A DNA stretch of 63,608 nucleotides from Clostridia bacterium. GTDB lineage: Bacteria; Bacillota_A; Clostridia; Oscillospirales; CAG-272. A model generated the notes under the pieces. It was not told the origin of the DNA, ran no database searches, and was given only the letters and a program-made list of their open reading frames with translations. This document shows, one piece after another, positions 30,923 through 39,578 of this stretch (position 1 is the stretch's first letter; every line of letters begins with the position of its first letter). The stretch spans positions 1 to 63,608 of the forward strand of contig JAFSUU010000024.1 of NCBI GenBank assembly GCA_017445115.1, in the 5' to 3' direction. Made by a program: the position numbers and the translations under genes.

Positions 30923-33079
30923 ATGAAAAAGAGGAAAGCGGCGCGTTATTTCGGACGGTTTTTCTCTGTTATCCTTGTTACCGTGATTCTTGCCGCCTCT
31001 CTGACTTTTATTGCCTCCGGCGCTGACGGCGATACCGGAGAGACTGTGCGCGTTGGCTGGTATGAGTCTGCTTTCAACACGAAGGATGAGAACGGCCGCC
31101 GCTCCGGCTACGCTTACGAATATGAGAGAAAGATAGCCGCTTATACCGGATGGAATTACGAATACGTTGAGGGGAACTGGCCTGACCTTCTTCAAAAGCT
31201 GAAGAACGGCGAGATCGATATGCTCGCGGAGGTGTCCTTCAAAGAGGACAGAGCGGAGTATCTGCTGTATTCGACTCTCCCGATGGGCACTGAGAGCTAT
31301 CACCTCTACGTCATGACCGGAGATACGAAGATAAAGTCGGACGACGTCACGACGCTGAACGGAAAAACGGTTGGCGTGATGAAAAACAGCATACAGGAGC
31401 AAATCTTTGACGAATGGCTGACAAAGCACGATCTCGAAGTCGAGGTCATAAGGCTCACCGGATCTGACGACGAGTCGTTCACTATGCTCGCCGCGGGCAG
31501 GCTTGACGCGTACGTCGCCGCGGATTCGTTCGACGACCCGGATAAGCACGCTCCGCTGTATAAGATCGGTTCGTCCGAATACTATTTTGCGGTGAACAAA
31601 TCCCGGACCGACCTGTTTGTCAAGCTCGAGAGCGCGCTGAGCAGGATCCAGGACGAGAACAGATATTACAACGAACAGCTTTACGAAAAGTATCTCAAAC
31701 GCGAGGAGACTCTGTACGTCACCGCGGAGGAGTTCGCATGGCTCGATAACCACGGAACGGTCAGAGTCGGTTATCAGGACAATTATCTCGCGTTCTGCGC
31801 TTCCGATCCCGAGACCGGAGAACTCACCGGCGCTCTGAAGGACTATCTCGAATACGCTACGACGGCGCTCGAAAACGCGGTCATAAGATTTGAGACTGTC
31901 GCATACCCGACAGCGTCCGCAGCGATAGAAGCGCTCAAGAACGGCGAGATAGACTGCATGTTCCCGGCGAATTTCAACGATCACGACAGCGAGCAGCTCG
32001 GCATCGCGATATCTCCCGCAATGATGCGGACGGAGATGGACGCGGTCGTCCGCGCAGATGAACAGAAGGAATTCATCCGTAAGAAGCAGGTCACGGTCGC
32101 CGTCAACGAGGGCAACCCGAACTATGAGATGTTCCTCGCGGAGCACTATCCCGGCTGGTTGATCGCCAGTTTCAAGGACTCGCCGGCGTGCCTTGACGCC
32201 ATCGCGGAAGGTAAGGCTGACTGCCTCATAATCAGTAACTACCGCTTCAGCAATATCTCAAAGCAGTGTGAAAAGCTTCACCTCACGACGGTATATACCG
32301 GCGTCGATATGGACTACTGCCTCGCGCTTCGCCAGGGAGATACGGTGCTCTACTCGATCATGTCGAGGGTCATCAAAGCGGTGCCGACGTCCGTTGCCAA
32401 CGCTTCGCTCACGTACTATTCGACAGAAGATGCGAAGATCGGTTTTATCGATTTCATTAAAGATAACATAGTCGTCATACTCATCGGCGTCGTTGTCATC
32501 GTTGCCATAATCCTCGGACTTCTCATCAACAGTATCAGAGCTCAAAAGAAGGTCACCGAGGAAGAGCATATTGTTAATGACCTCAACCGTAAAGTCTTCG
32601 TCGATGCGCTGACGTCAGTCAGAAACAAGGGCAGTTTTAACAACTTTATCGAGGATCTTCAGGACAGGATCGACAACGGCGAGGAACTGAACTTCGCTAT
32701 CGGAGTTTGCGACTGTGACAACCTCAAGAAAATCAACGATAATAACGGCCACGACAAAGGCGACGAGTATCTCAAAGCCGCGTCATCTCTTATCTGCGGC
32801 ATCTTCCTTCACAGTCCCGTTTTCAGGATCGGCGGCGACGAGTTCGCTATCGTCCTGATGAACGAGGACTACAAGAACAGGGAAGAGCTGCTGCGCTGGT
32901 TCGAATCGGCGCAAAAGGATAAGAACGAGTCGGCAAAACACGACTGGGAGACTGTCAGTGTTGCGATCGGCGTCGCGGATTACGATCCGAATATAGACAG
33001 CAGCGTCAACGATACCGCTCGCCGCGCCGATAAGATAATGTACGAGAATAAGAGGCTGAAAAAAGCGCAGCGCGGTTAA
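30923..33079 (+). CDS. Diguanylate cyclase with two solute-binding sensor domains
   Basis: A 718-residue protein. A signal-anchor or signal peptide (about 10-32) is followed by two periplasmic-binding-protein type 3 domains in tandem (about 40-265 and 280-510; each begins with the motif VRVGW/VRVGYQDNY). A transmembrane helix (about 515-538) and a GGDEF domain (about 555-715) follow. The catalytic loop RIGGDEFAIV and CDCDNLKKINDNNGHDKGD are intact. The SBP domains resemble amino-acid-binding proteins, so the protein probably reports an extracellular amino acid or related solute by making cyclic di-GMP. It has its own strong promoter and terminator. The ligand is inferred at class level only. 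Confidence 0.9.
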   Translation: MKKRKAARYFGRFFSVILVTVILAASLTFIASGADGDTGETVRVGWYESAFNTKDENGRRSGYAYEYERKIAAYTGWNYEYVEGNWPDLLQKLKNGEIDMLAEVSFKEDRAEYLLYSTLPMGTESYHLYVMTGDTKIKSDDVTTLNGKTVGVMKNSIQEQIFDEWLTKHDLEVEVIRLTGSDDESFTMLAAGRLDAYVAADSFDDPDKHAPLYKIGSSEYYFAVNKSRTDLFVKLESALSRIQDENRYYNEQLYEKYLKREETLYVTAEEFAWLDNHGTVRVGYQDNYLAFCASDPETGELTGALKDYLEYATTALENAVIRFETVAYPTASAAIEALKNGEIDCMFPANFNDHDSEQLGIAISPAMMRTEMDAVVRADEQKEFIRKKQVTVAVNEGNPNYEMFLAEHYPGWLIASFKDSPACLDAIAEGKADCLIISNYRFSNISKQCEKLHLTTVYTGVDMDYCLALRQGDTVLYSIMSRVIKAVPTSVANASLTYYSTEDAKIGFIDFIKDNIVVILIGVVVIVAIILGLLINSIRAQKKVTEEEHIVNDLNRKVFVDALTSVRNKGSFNNFIEDLQDRIDNGEELNFAIGVCDCDNLKKINDNNGHDKGDEYLKAASSLICGIFLHSPVFRIGGDEFAIVLMNEDYKNREELLRWFESAQKDKNESAKHDWETVSVAIGVADYDPNIDSSVNDTARRADKIMYENKRLKKAQRG

Positions 33080-33098
33080 TTGAATAGCATAAAACAAC

Positions 33099-33132
33099 AA
33101 ACGCGGACCTATCTTTCATCGGGTCCGCGTTT
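33099..33132 (+). terminator. Terminator of the SBP-GGDEF gene
   Basis: An 11-bp stem (AAACGCGGACC 33099-33109, GGTCCGCGTTT 33122-33132) ending in a T run. The stem base is the same as in the terminator at 22081-22111. Confidence 0.85.
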
Positions 33133-33148
33133 TCGCGTTACGATTCAA

Positions 33149-33186
33149 AAAAGTTTCAAGGGAGAGCTTTTGAAAAAGCTCTCCCC
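33149..33186. repeat. Dispersed paired-hairpin repeat
   Basis: AAAAGTTTCAAGG leads to GGGAGAGCTTTT (33160-33171) pairing perfectly with AAAAGCTCTCCC (33174-33185). It has the same plan as 20212-20244 and 35770-35805 and lies 12 nt from the end of the minus-strand gene, for which it could be a terminator. Confidence 0.7.
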
Positions 33187-33197
33187 CGGATCATTCA

Positions 33198-34364
33198 TTA
33201 CTCGTATATCGGAGCGCCGGTATCGGGGTCGTACCCGACGATCTTTTTCGGCGCGGTGCCTTCATATATCGGAGCGCCGGTATCGGGGTCGTATCCGACG
33301 ATTTTTTTCGGCGCGGCGCCTTCATATATCGGAGCGCCGGTGTCGGGATCGTAACCTACGATCTTCGGGGCGGCGTTTTCATATATCGGAGCGCCCGTGT
33401 TGGGATCGTAACCCGTGATCTTGGGCTCCGCGGGAGCAGGTCCGGGATTGTAACCGGGCGCGGGATCGGGGGCGTAGTTTTGCACGGGAGGCTGAGTGTA
33501 ACCCTGATTCGGGTTGTAGCTTTGGTTCGGAGCGTAACCCTGATATGCAGCGTATCCCTGATTCGGATTCGGGTTCTGACTGTAAGTCTGTGCGGGGTTG
33601 TATCCCGGATACGGATTGTATCCGGGCTGAGCGTAGCCGCGTCCGCCGTTGAAGCCCATACCGGTATTATATCCGGGGACGAAGCCCTGAGCGGGCGAGG
33701 AGAATTTCAGACTGTTAAGATTCGGCTTTTGAATGAATCTTATCGCGAAGAGCAAGCCGAATCCGAGGCATATCGGCAGGATCAGCGTGGAGAGAAGTAC
33801 GGACGCGTTTTCCCATATAGTCTCGAAACTGCCGGAAGAGAACGATTTGAAAAATCTGCGGATGACCGTGTCGAAATAATACTCCGCCGAGACGCCGATA
33901 GAGACGCCGGTCGCGAGCAGAACGAATATGCCGGGAAGCGACCAGAGGTTGGCGATCCCGTTCGACACGCCGTCTCCCTTGATAATGTAGATCGCGGAGA
34001 ATACCGAGGCGGCGATAAGACCGAGAAGACTGCAGATCGACGTCGCCCATCCCCATCCGGACATCGAAATACCATAATCGGAATATACGCTTATCAATTC
34101 AATAAAAGTTATCACCTCTGTGATGGCGACGACGGCAAACAGCGCGGTGACGGCGTGATTTCTGATGCCTGCGAACATCAAGATCGCGAGTCCCGCGATC
34201 GCGACCGTCTCGATCATCTCGATGACTGTCGAAAAACCTATTGGATAGCCGGGAATGAAATAGTCGATCACCAGATGCAGAACGTTGATCGCGGCATAGA
34301 TCAGAAAGAATATGCCCGCCGCTGTGCAGAGTTTGCTCTTTCTTGCCGGGATTGCGTTGTTCAT
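33198..34364 (-). CDS. Membrane protein with Tyr/Pro/Asn-rich linker and GYDPDTGAPIYE repeats
   Basis: A 388-residue protein of three parts. Residues about 12-215 contain six or seven transmembrane helices. Residues about 225-320 are low-complexity, rich in Y, P, G, N and Q (GYNP, YAPNQSYNPNQG). The C-terminus has four near-perfect copies of a motif centred on GYDPDTGAPIYE, separated by AAPKIV or APKKIV. The motif resembles short repeats at the cytoplasmic ends of clostridial membrane proteins, whose role is unknown. They may be binding tags for a partner. The DNA of the repeats is itself nearly identical, so the number probably varies. There is a GGAGGTTTCGT site before the start. No catalytic motif is seen. 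Confidence 0.7.
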   Translation of the reverse strand: MNNAIPARKSKLCTAAGIFFLIYAAINVLHLVIDYFIPGYPIGFSTVIEMIETVAIAGLAILMFAGIRNHAVTALFAVVAITEVITFIELISVYSDYGISMSGWGWATSICSLLGLIAASVFSAIYIIKGDGVSNGIANLWSLPGIFVLLATGVSIGVSAEYYFDTVIRRFFKSFSSGSFETIWENASVLLSTLILPICLGFGLLFAIRFIQKPNLNSLKFSSPAQGFVPGYNTGMGFNGGRGYAQPGYNPYPGYNPAQTYSQNPNPNQGYAAYQGYAPNQSYNPNQGYTQPPVQNYAPDPAPGYNPGPAPAEPKITGYDPNTGAPIYENAAPKIVGYDPDTGAPIYEGAAPKKIVGYDPDTGAPIYEGTAPKKIVGYDPDTGAPIYE

Positions 34365-34485
34365 ACGAAACCTCCAGAAAAATATTATTGTATATTAACA
34401 GTATATTTCCTTAATTTCATTGTAGCAAATAAATTCCGCAATGTAAAGACCGCTTCAAAAAAATGTTTAAAAATCATTCATACGG

Positions 34486-34514
34486 TTGACATGCGGCGAG
34501 GTATGCTCCATAAT
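34486..34514 (+). promoter_or_regulatory. Promoter of the sialidase-like gene
   Basis: TTGACA (34486-34491), a 17-nt spacer and CATAAT (34509-34514), 28 nt before the ATG at 34542, which has GGAGGTG upstream. Confidence 0.75.
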
Positions 34515-34541
34515 ACTTTTGAAAGATCGCGGAGGTGTGAT

Positions 34542-35669
34542 ATGGCGGATATATATAAAATCGAAATATTGTCAAAGGAGTGCTTCGGCGCGGGACACTA
34601 TCCCTGCAATTTTACGAAATGCTCCGACGGAAGAGCAATAGTTCCCGTGTTCTTCTGGGACGGGAAGTATATGCTGTATTCCGAGGATCACGGCGCCTCG
34701 TTCGAAAAGCGTCCGATGCCCGAAAAAATGAGGGGCGTCGCATTTCACGAACTGAAAGACGGGACTTTTCTCGGTATCGGCGAGAACAACGTTTACCACC
34801 GCGCGATCTACGACCTCGACGGCAATATAATTCCGTTCGGGCTTGCCGTCTACCGCGCGAAAACGTTTGACGACGTTCTCTCGGGGAACGTTGAAACGAA
34901 GATCGTGCCCGTCGATATCCCCGGTCTTTCCGCGGGGTACGGCGACTCGAACAACAGACATACCGGATGCGCGATAAGCTGGAGAGAGCTCTCAAACGGC
35001 GATATCTACGTCATGATGTACGGTCAGTTCAAAGAGGACGACGTCCTCTGCCCGTATTTTCACGACAACAGCGGATATGATTTCTTCCTCTACAGAACGT
35101 GGGCAATAGTCTCTCATGACGGCGGAGCGTCTTTCGACTTCGTGACGACCGTCGCGGACTGCAAGACCTATCCGATCCCCGACGTAAACGCAGAGGGGTA
35201 TTGCGAGGCGGAGATGATCGAAGCCGAAGAAGGTCACCTCGTCTGCATCCTCAGGACCGGAGGGCACGAGGTATATTCTCCATTGTATTGCTCTCATTCC
35301 TATGATTACGGTAAAATATGGGGCGCACCGTACGAGATTTGCCCGTGGGGCGTCCTTCCGCGCCTTCTCAAAATGAGCAACGGAACTCTCGTCTGCGCTT
35401 CGGGGCATATCCACACAATGCTGCTGTTTTCGCGAGATAACGGTAAAACGTGGAGCGAGCCCGCGATCGTCGACTTCTGCGACGGCAAGTGGGATAAGAG
35501 CCCGTCGGGATATACCTCGATATTCGAGTGCTCGCCCGGCGTCATCTCGCTCGTCTGGGACGACCCGAAGGAAGGGATCGCATCGGGCGACGAGGCGGGG
35601 AAGGTGAGAAAAGTGTACGCGGCGAGGATGGTCGCGACTCGCGCGGGGGCGCTTGACGCCGCGAAATGA
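34542..35669 (+). CDS. Sialidase-fold (BNR/Asp-box) glycosidase-like protein
   Basis: A 375-residue protein with a six-bladed propeller signature: four Asp boxes (S-x-D-x-G-x-x-F/W), namely SEDHGASF, SHDGGASF, SYDYGKIW and SRDNGKTW. It belongs to the exo-alpha-sialidase-like group. No signal peptide is present, so it should act in the cytoplasm on imported glycans. The start at ATG 34542 rests on GGAGGTG 6 nt upstream; an in-frame extension upstream crosses the promoter and is not used. The catalytic Arg triad of true sialidases cannot be confirmed by eye. The next gene (convergent) is a GH20-type hexosaminidase, so a host-glycan theme is plausible. Confidence 0.75.
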   Translation: MADIYKIEILSKECFGAGHYPCNFTKCSDGRAIVPVFFWDGKYMLYSEDHGASFEKRPMPEKMRGVAFHELKDGTFLGIGENNVYHRAIYDLDGNIIPFGLAVYRAKTFDDVLSGNVETKIVPVDIPGLSAGYGDSNNRHTGCAISWRELSNGDIYVMMYGQFKEDDVLCPYFHDNSGYDFFLYRTWAIVSHDGGASFDFVTTVADCKTYPIPDVNAEGYCEAEMIEAEEGHLVCILRTGGHEVYSPLYCSHSYDYGKIWGAPYEICPWGVLPRLLKMSNGTLVCASGHIHTMLLFSRDNGKTWSEPAIVDFCDGKWDKSPSGYTSIFECSPGVISLVWDDPKEGIASGDEAGKVRKVYAARMVATRAGALDAAK

Positions 35670-35672
35670 TGT

Positions 35673-35805
35673 GTTTCGTGACGAGTCACGAAACGTGATG
35701 CGGCATCAGCCGTGAGTGAAAAGTTACAATAGAAAAGAAAAAGCCCTTCAAAAAGTTTTTGAAAGGGGCGCGGGGGAGACTTTTTCTCGAAAAAGTCTCC
35801 CCCGC
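35673..35805. terminator. Stacked hairpins between convergent genes
   Basis: Three elements: a 9-bp stem (GTTTCGTGA 35673-35681, TCACGAAAC 35686-35694) just after the sialidase-like stop; CCCTTCAAAAAGTTTTTGAAAGGG (35744-35767); and a perfect 16-bp stem (GCGGGGGAGACTTTTT 35770-35785, AAAAAGTCTCCCCCGC 35790-35805). The last two form the paired-hairpin dispersed repeat and probably terminate transcription in both directions. Confidence 0.75.
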
Positions 35806-35810
35806 ATTTA

Positions 35811-37604
35811 TTAAAACTCCGTAATGTGCTTTATATACTCCTGCAGCCTCGGGAGGCCGGAGGGCTTGTCGGCGCGAAGCCACGCGGCAGAGTACTCCGG
35901 GAGCCACTCGTCGAACCCGTCCTGCAGTTTTCCGAGCGCCTCGTAGCCGTCGTATCCCGCCACACCGCGCGCGGCGAGAAAAAGACGGGTCATCAGGATC
36001 AAAGCGCGCGCGGCAAGGATAATATCGGTGATCACCGCATCGCTTCTCTCTAAGGGAGAGAGCCTTTCCATCACGTTTTTACAAATGTCTATATTGGCTA
36101 TCGCGTCGCCTTCATTTAGACATTCGCCGAATGATAACTCGGCGCCGGTTTTCCCGTGAGTCACGTCGCTCTTCCACATCACGAAGCGCGACCAGCTGCA
36201 AGTCTTTGACGCCGTAGACAGCTGCTTTATGAGATTTGCCATATTGAGCTCGGTCACTCCGTAGAGAAGTGCGCTCGCGGCGAGCTCGTAATCCTCATCG
36301 AGCGACGACGAGACGTTCCAGCTTCGCTCCGCACCGAGAGCAAGACCGTAAAGCGCGCAGTTGAAATTGCACACGTGCCCGAAATCGCCCCAGCTCGTGT
36401 TGAGAATGCCGAGCGCGCCGTATTTTTTTGCGTGCGCTGCGAACGACGTTATATTCCCCTCGCCGACGTCCGCGTCTTCGATGAAGTTGTCCCAGGATGA
36501 GACGCCGGGACAGCAGATCTGCTCGAAGCCGAGTTCGGAAAAGAACTTCGGGATCCACTCGTTGACTTCTTTCCGGTAGCACCAGTTCAGTATCACCGCG
36601 TCCTTCGGAACGTGTTCTTTTGCAAGCTCCGAACGCGCCATGACTTCGTCGCCCCACATCATCACCCGTTTGCCGTGGCTTTTTATGAGATCGAACAGAC
36701 GGTCGGCGTGACTGAAGAATGCCTCGCCCTTGTCGCGCCCCGCGTTCTTCCCGCGGCACAGATCCATCGTCTCGTCGCAGCATATATTGAAAAACTCCGA
36801 GCGGTGGAGCGGCATATACTGTTCGATCATACTGCCTACGACTTTTATCGAATCAGGTTCGTATGGATCTATCGTGTGATGCCACTGGCGTTCCATCCAA
36901 TAGTCCATCTCCATCTCGTGAGGTCCGAGCTCGGAGAGGTAATTGTATTTGCCGCTCTGAAGCAGAGTGAACATATGTCCGAACGTCGACAGCGAAGGGA
37001 TCAGCTCAATAAAGCGCTCGTGACAGTACTCCTCGAGCTCCGAGATCTCCCACGGTTCAAGGCGTGAATCGCCGTCGACCAGTCCCTCGAGCTCGCGGAA
37101 AGCGAAGGCGTCCTCTATATACAGCTGAAGGGAATTCATCTTGAAATAAGAGAGCGTGTCCGCGATCTCCTTCAGCTTCCCGAGCGTCGGGACTCTGCCT
37201 CTCGATACGTCCTGATAAAATCCGCGGAACGCGAACTCCGGCTCGTCGTCGATCTCAAAACGGGGAAGCGTCGCGCCGTTTTCCTTTACGAGCTGACGGA
37301 GCGTTTGGATCGCGTAGAACGTGCCCGCCTCGCACGCCGATATCTCGATCGCGTCGCCGTGCGTCGCCATGCGGTAGCCTTCGCCCTCGCCCTCGCTCAC
37401 CGAAACGACGATGCGCCGTCCCTCAGGCGATCCGCACGAGAGAGGAACGAGCTGACCTGTTATTATCTCTATCTCGCGGCAGAGGACGGATGCCGCGCGT
37501 ACGATCCTCGGCGTTGCGCCGTCGGTGTATACGGCAGCGCCGGTCAGATCGAACGAGCCCCGGAGCTCTCTTGAGTATTTCGGAGCCGGTATTATTCTGA
37601 ACAT
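35811..37604 (-). CDS. GH20-like beta-N-acetylhexosaminidase
   Basis: A 597-residue enzyme removing terminal N-acetylhexosamine from glycans. An N-terminal GH20b-like domain (about 1-110) precedes a TIM barrel: DEPEFAFRGFYQDVSRG, the catalytic Asp-Glu pair in FNICCDETMDL (where most GH20 enzymes have GGDE), MMWGDEVM and LNTSWGDFGH. No signal peptide is present, so it is cytoplasmic. The start at 37604 is chosen from GAAAGG upstream; the open frame continues to 37706 but that part crosses AT-rich promoter sequence. It lies convergent to the sialidase-like gene. The CCDE variant and about 240 C-terminal residues mark a divergent subfamily. Confidence 0.82.
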   Translation of the reverse strand: MFRIIPAPKYSRELRGSFDLTGAAVYTDGATPRIVRAASVLCREIEIITGQLVPLSCGSPEGRRIVVSVSEGEGEGYRMATHGDAIEISACEAGTFYAIQTLRQLVKENGATLPRFEIDDEPEFAFRGFYQDVSRGRVPTLGKLKEIADTLSYFKMNSLQLYIEDAFAFRELEGLVDGDSRLEPWEISELEEYCHERFIELIPSLSTFGHMFTLLQSGKYNYLSELGPHEMEMDYWMERQWHHTIDPYEPDSIKVVGSMIEQYMPLHRSEFFNICCDETMDLCRGKNAGRDKGEAFFSHADRLFDLIKSHGKRVMMWGDEVMARSELAKEHVPKDAVILNWCYRKEVNEWIPKFFSELGFEQICCPGVSSWDNFIEDADVGEGNITSFAAHAKKYGALGILNTSWGDFGHVCNFNCALYGLALGAERSWNVSSSLDEDYELAASALLYGVTELNMANLIKQLSTASKTCSWSRFVMWKSDVTHGKTGAELSFGECLNEGDAIANIDICKNVMERLSPLERSDAVITDIILAARALILMTRLFLAARGVAGYDGYEALGKLQDGFDEWLPEYSAAWLRADKPSGLPRLQEYIKHITEF

Positions 37605-37733
37605 ACATTTATACCTTTCAAAAAACGCTTTATTCGAAAATACTATATCATAATATCGCGCCGTTTGCAAACCGGATTTTGAATTATTGAGCGATTTTTT
37701 AATCATTATGAATATTTTTTATTCGATGATACC

Positions 37734-37762
37734 TTGATTTTTGGATAAAAGTACTATATAAT
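37734..37762 (+). promoter_or_regulatory. Promoter of the signalling cluster 37.8-42.9 kb
   Basis: TTGATT (37734-37739), a 17-nt spacer and TATAAT (37757-37762), 60 nt before the ATG at 37823. Confidence 0.8.
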
Positions 37763-37822
37763 TAAACTGTATATTTATATAATAATTCACAGATATATAA
37801 TCCATCTTATGAGGTTACGGTT

Positions 37823-39544
37823 ATGTTAGCGAGTCACGAACAGTTTTATTCCGTCAACGGTAAAAGAAGGATACTCGTCGCTGACGACGAAATGATAAAC
37901 CGCGAGATCTTAGCGCAGATACTCGGCGGCGAATACGAGGTCATCAAGGCGGTCGACGGCGTCGACGCGTATGAGAAAGCTGAAGAGTACAAAACCACGC
38001 TGTCTCTCATTATGCTCGATATTATTATGCCCCGGATGACCGGTATTGAGTTTTTGAAAAAGATAAAAGCCGATCCCGGGATGAAGGATATACCGGTGAT
38101 CGTACTCACTTCCGACGATAACTCCGAGGTGGAAAGTCTGGAACTCGGCGCCGCTGACTTCATTCCGAAGCCGTATCCGCGGCCGGGCGTCATCCTCGCG
38201 AGAGTCCGCCGCTCGATAGAGCTTTCCGAGGACCGTCAGATCATCACCGCAACGGAGCGCGACGCGCTGACCGGACTTTACACGAGCGAGTATTTCTTCC
38301 GCTACGTGAAGCAGTTCGACCAGTTCCACCCCGAGCGTGAGATGGATGCGCTCGTCATCGACGTCAACCACTTCCACATGATAAACGAACGCTTCGGCGC
38401 CGCTTACGGCGACGAGGTGCTCCGCCGCATCGCCGACAGGCTCCGCGACGCCGTGAGGTCGTCGGACGGATTCGTCTGCCGACACGGCGAAGATATATTC
38501 TACGTCTACTGTCCGCACAATGACGACTACCGCGATATGCTTCGCACCGCGTCGATCGGGCTTTCCGGCGAGGACTATCCGGAAAACCGCGTCAGACTGC
38601 GTATGGGAGTATACGAAAAAGTCGACAAGGAGCTTGAAGTCGAGCGCAGGTTCGACCGCGCAAAGATGGCGTGCGACAAACTGCGCAACAGTTATACCGC
38701 CAACATCGGCGTTTACGACGAGACTCTCCACGAGAAGGAGCTCTACGCCGAACAGCTTATCGAAGAGTTCGGCAAGGCGCTCGAGGAGGAGCAGTTTGCC
38801 GTATTTTATCAGCCGAAGTTCAACGTCGTCGGTGATAAGCCGTATATTTCGAGCGCCGAGGCTCTCGTGAGATGGTTCCATCCGACACTCGGCATGATCT
38901 CGCCCGGCGCGTTCATTCCGCTTTTCGAGAGCAACGGACTCATCCAGAAGCTCGACGAATACGTCTGGCGCAAGACCGCCGCGAAGATCGCGGAGTGGAA
39001 AGAACGCCTCGGATTCTCGGTTCCCGTCTCGGTCAACGTTTCGCGCGCCGATATGTACGACCCCGGGCTGATCAACACCTTCAATGAGATAATCTCGTCG
39101 AACGGGCTTACCCCGGCGGACCTTAATCTTGAAGTTACCGAGTCCGCTTATACCAAGGACACCGAACAGATAATCCACACGCTGAACGAGCTTCGTGGTC
39201 TCGGATATTTCACGGAGATGGACGACTTCGGAACGGGGTATTCCTCTCTGAATATGATCTCCGAGCTGCCGATAGACGCGCTGAAGCTTGACCGCCAGTT
39301 CACCGTCAACGCATTCGACAAGCAGAAGGATACGAGGATGATCGAGATAATCATCGACATTGCGAACTATCTCTCCGTGCCCGTCATTGCGGAAGGAGTC
39401 GAAACGGAAGAACAGTACTCGGCGCTGCGTGAGCTCGGCTGCGACATAATCCAGGGTTACTATTTTTCACGCCCGGTGCCTCCGGAAGAGTTTGAAAAAT
39501 ATCTTATAGAGAGAAAACACCAGCTTGAAGAAGCGGGCGAATGA
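37823..39544 (+). CDS. Response regulator with degenerate GGDEF and EAL phosphodiesterase
   Basis: A 573-residue cytoplasmic protein. The receiver domain (about 15-130) has the acidic pair DD 21-22, phospho-acceptor Asp66, Thr96 and Lys116. The GGDEF domain (about 145-300) has RHGEDIF in place of GGDEF (about 219), so it should not make cyclic di-GMP but may bind GTP. The EAL domain (about 315-560) keeps AEAL (345-348), NVSR, EVTES, DDFGTGYSSL, KLDR, EGVET and QGYYFSRP, so phosphodiesterase activity is expected. It lies 34 nt upstream of the permease-kinase fusion gene and two genes before an Hpt protein, and is the natural output of that phosphorelay (inference). It would lower cyclic di-GMP upon a transport or nutrient signal. 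Confidence 0.92.
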   Translation: MLASHEQFYSVNGKRRILVADDEMINREILAQILGGEYEVIKAVDGVDAYEKAEEYKTTLSLIMLDIIMPRMTGIEFLKKIKADPGMKDIPVIVLTSDDNSEVESLELGAADFIPKPYPRPGVILARVRRSIELSEDRQIITATERDALTGLYTSEYFFRYVKQFDQFHPEREMDALVIDVNHFHMINERFGAAYGDEVLRRIADRLRDAVRSSDGFVCRHGEDIFYVYCPHNDDYRDMLRTASIGLSGEDYPENRVRLRMGVYEKVDKELEVERRFDRAKMACDKLRNSYTANIGVYDETLHEKELYAEQLIEEFGKALEEEQFAVFYQPKFNVVGDKPYISSAEALVRWFHPTLGMISPGAFIPLFESNGLIQKLDEYVWRKTAAKIAEWKERLGFSVPVSVNVSRADMYDPGLINTFNEIISSNGLTPADLNLEVTESAYTKDTEQIIHTLNELRGLGYFTEMDDFGTGYSSLNMISELPIDALKLDRQFTVNAFDKQKDTRMIEIIIDIANYLSVPVIAEGVETEEQYSALRELGCDIIQGYYFSRPVPPEEFEKYLIERKHQLEEAGE

Positions 39545-39578
39545 TATTCACAATATAACGACGTAAAGGAACGGAAAA

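Noticed and set aside
33480..34541. N-terminal extension of the sialidase-like protein in the same frame
   Set aside because: This stretch is the opposite strand of the membrane protein gene plus the promoter; a consensus promoter and GGAGGTG lie directly before ATG 34542.
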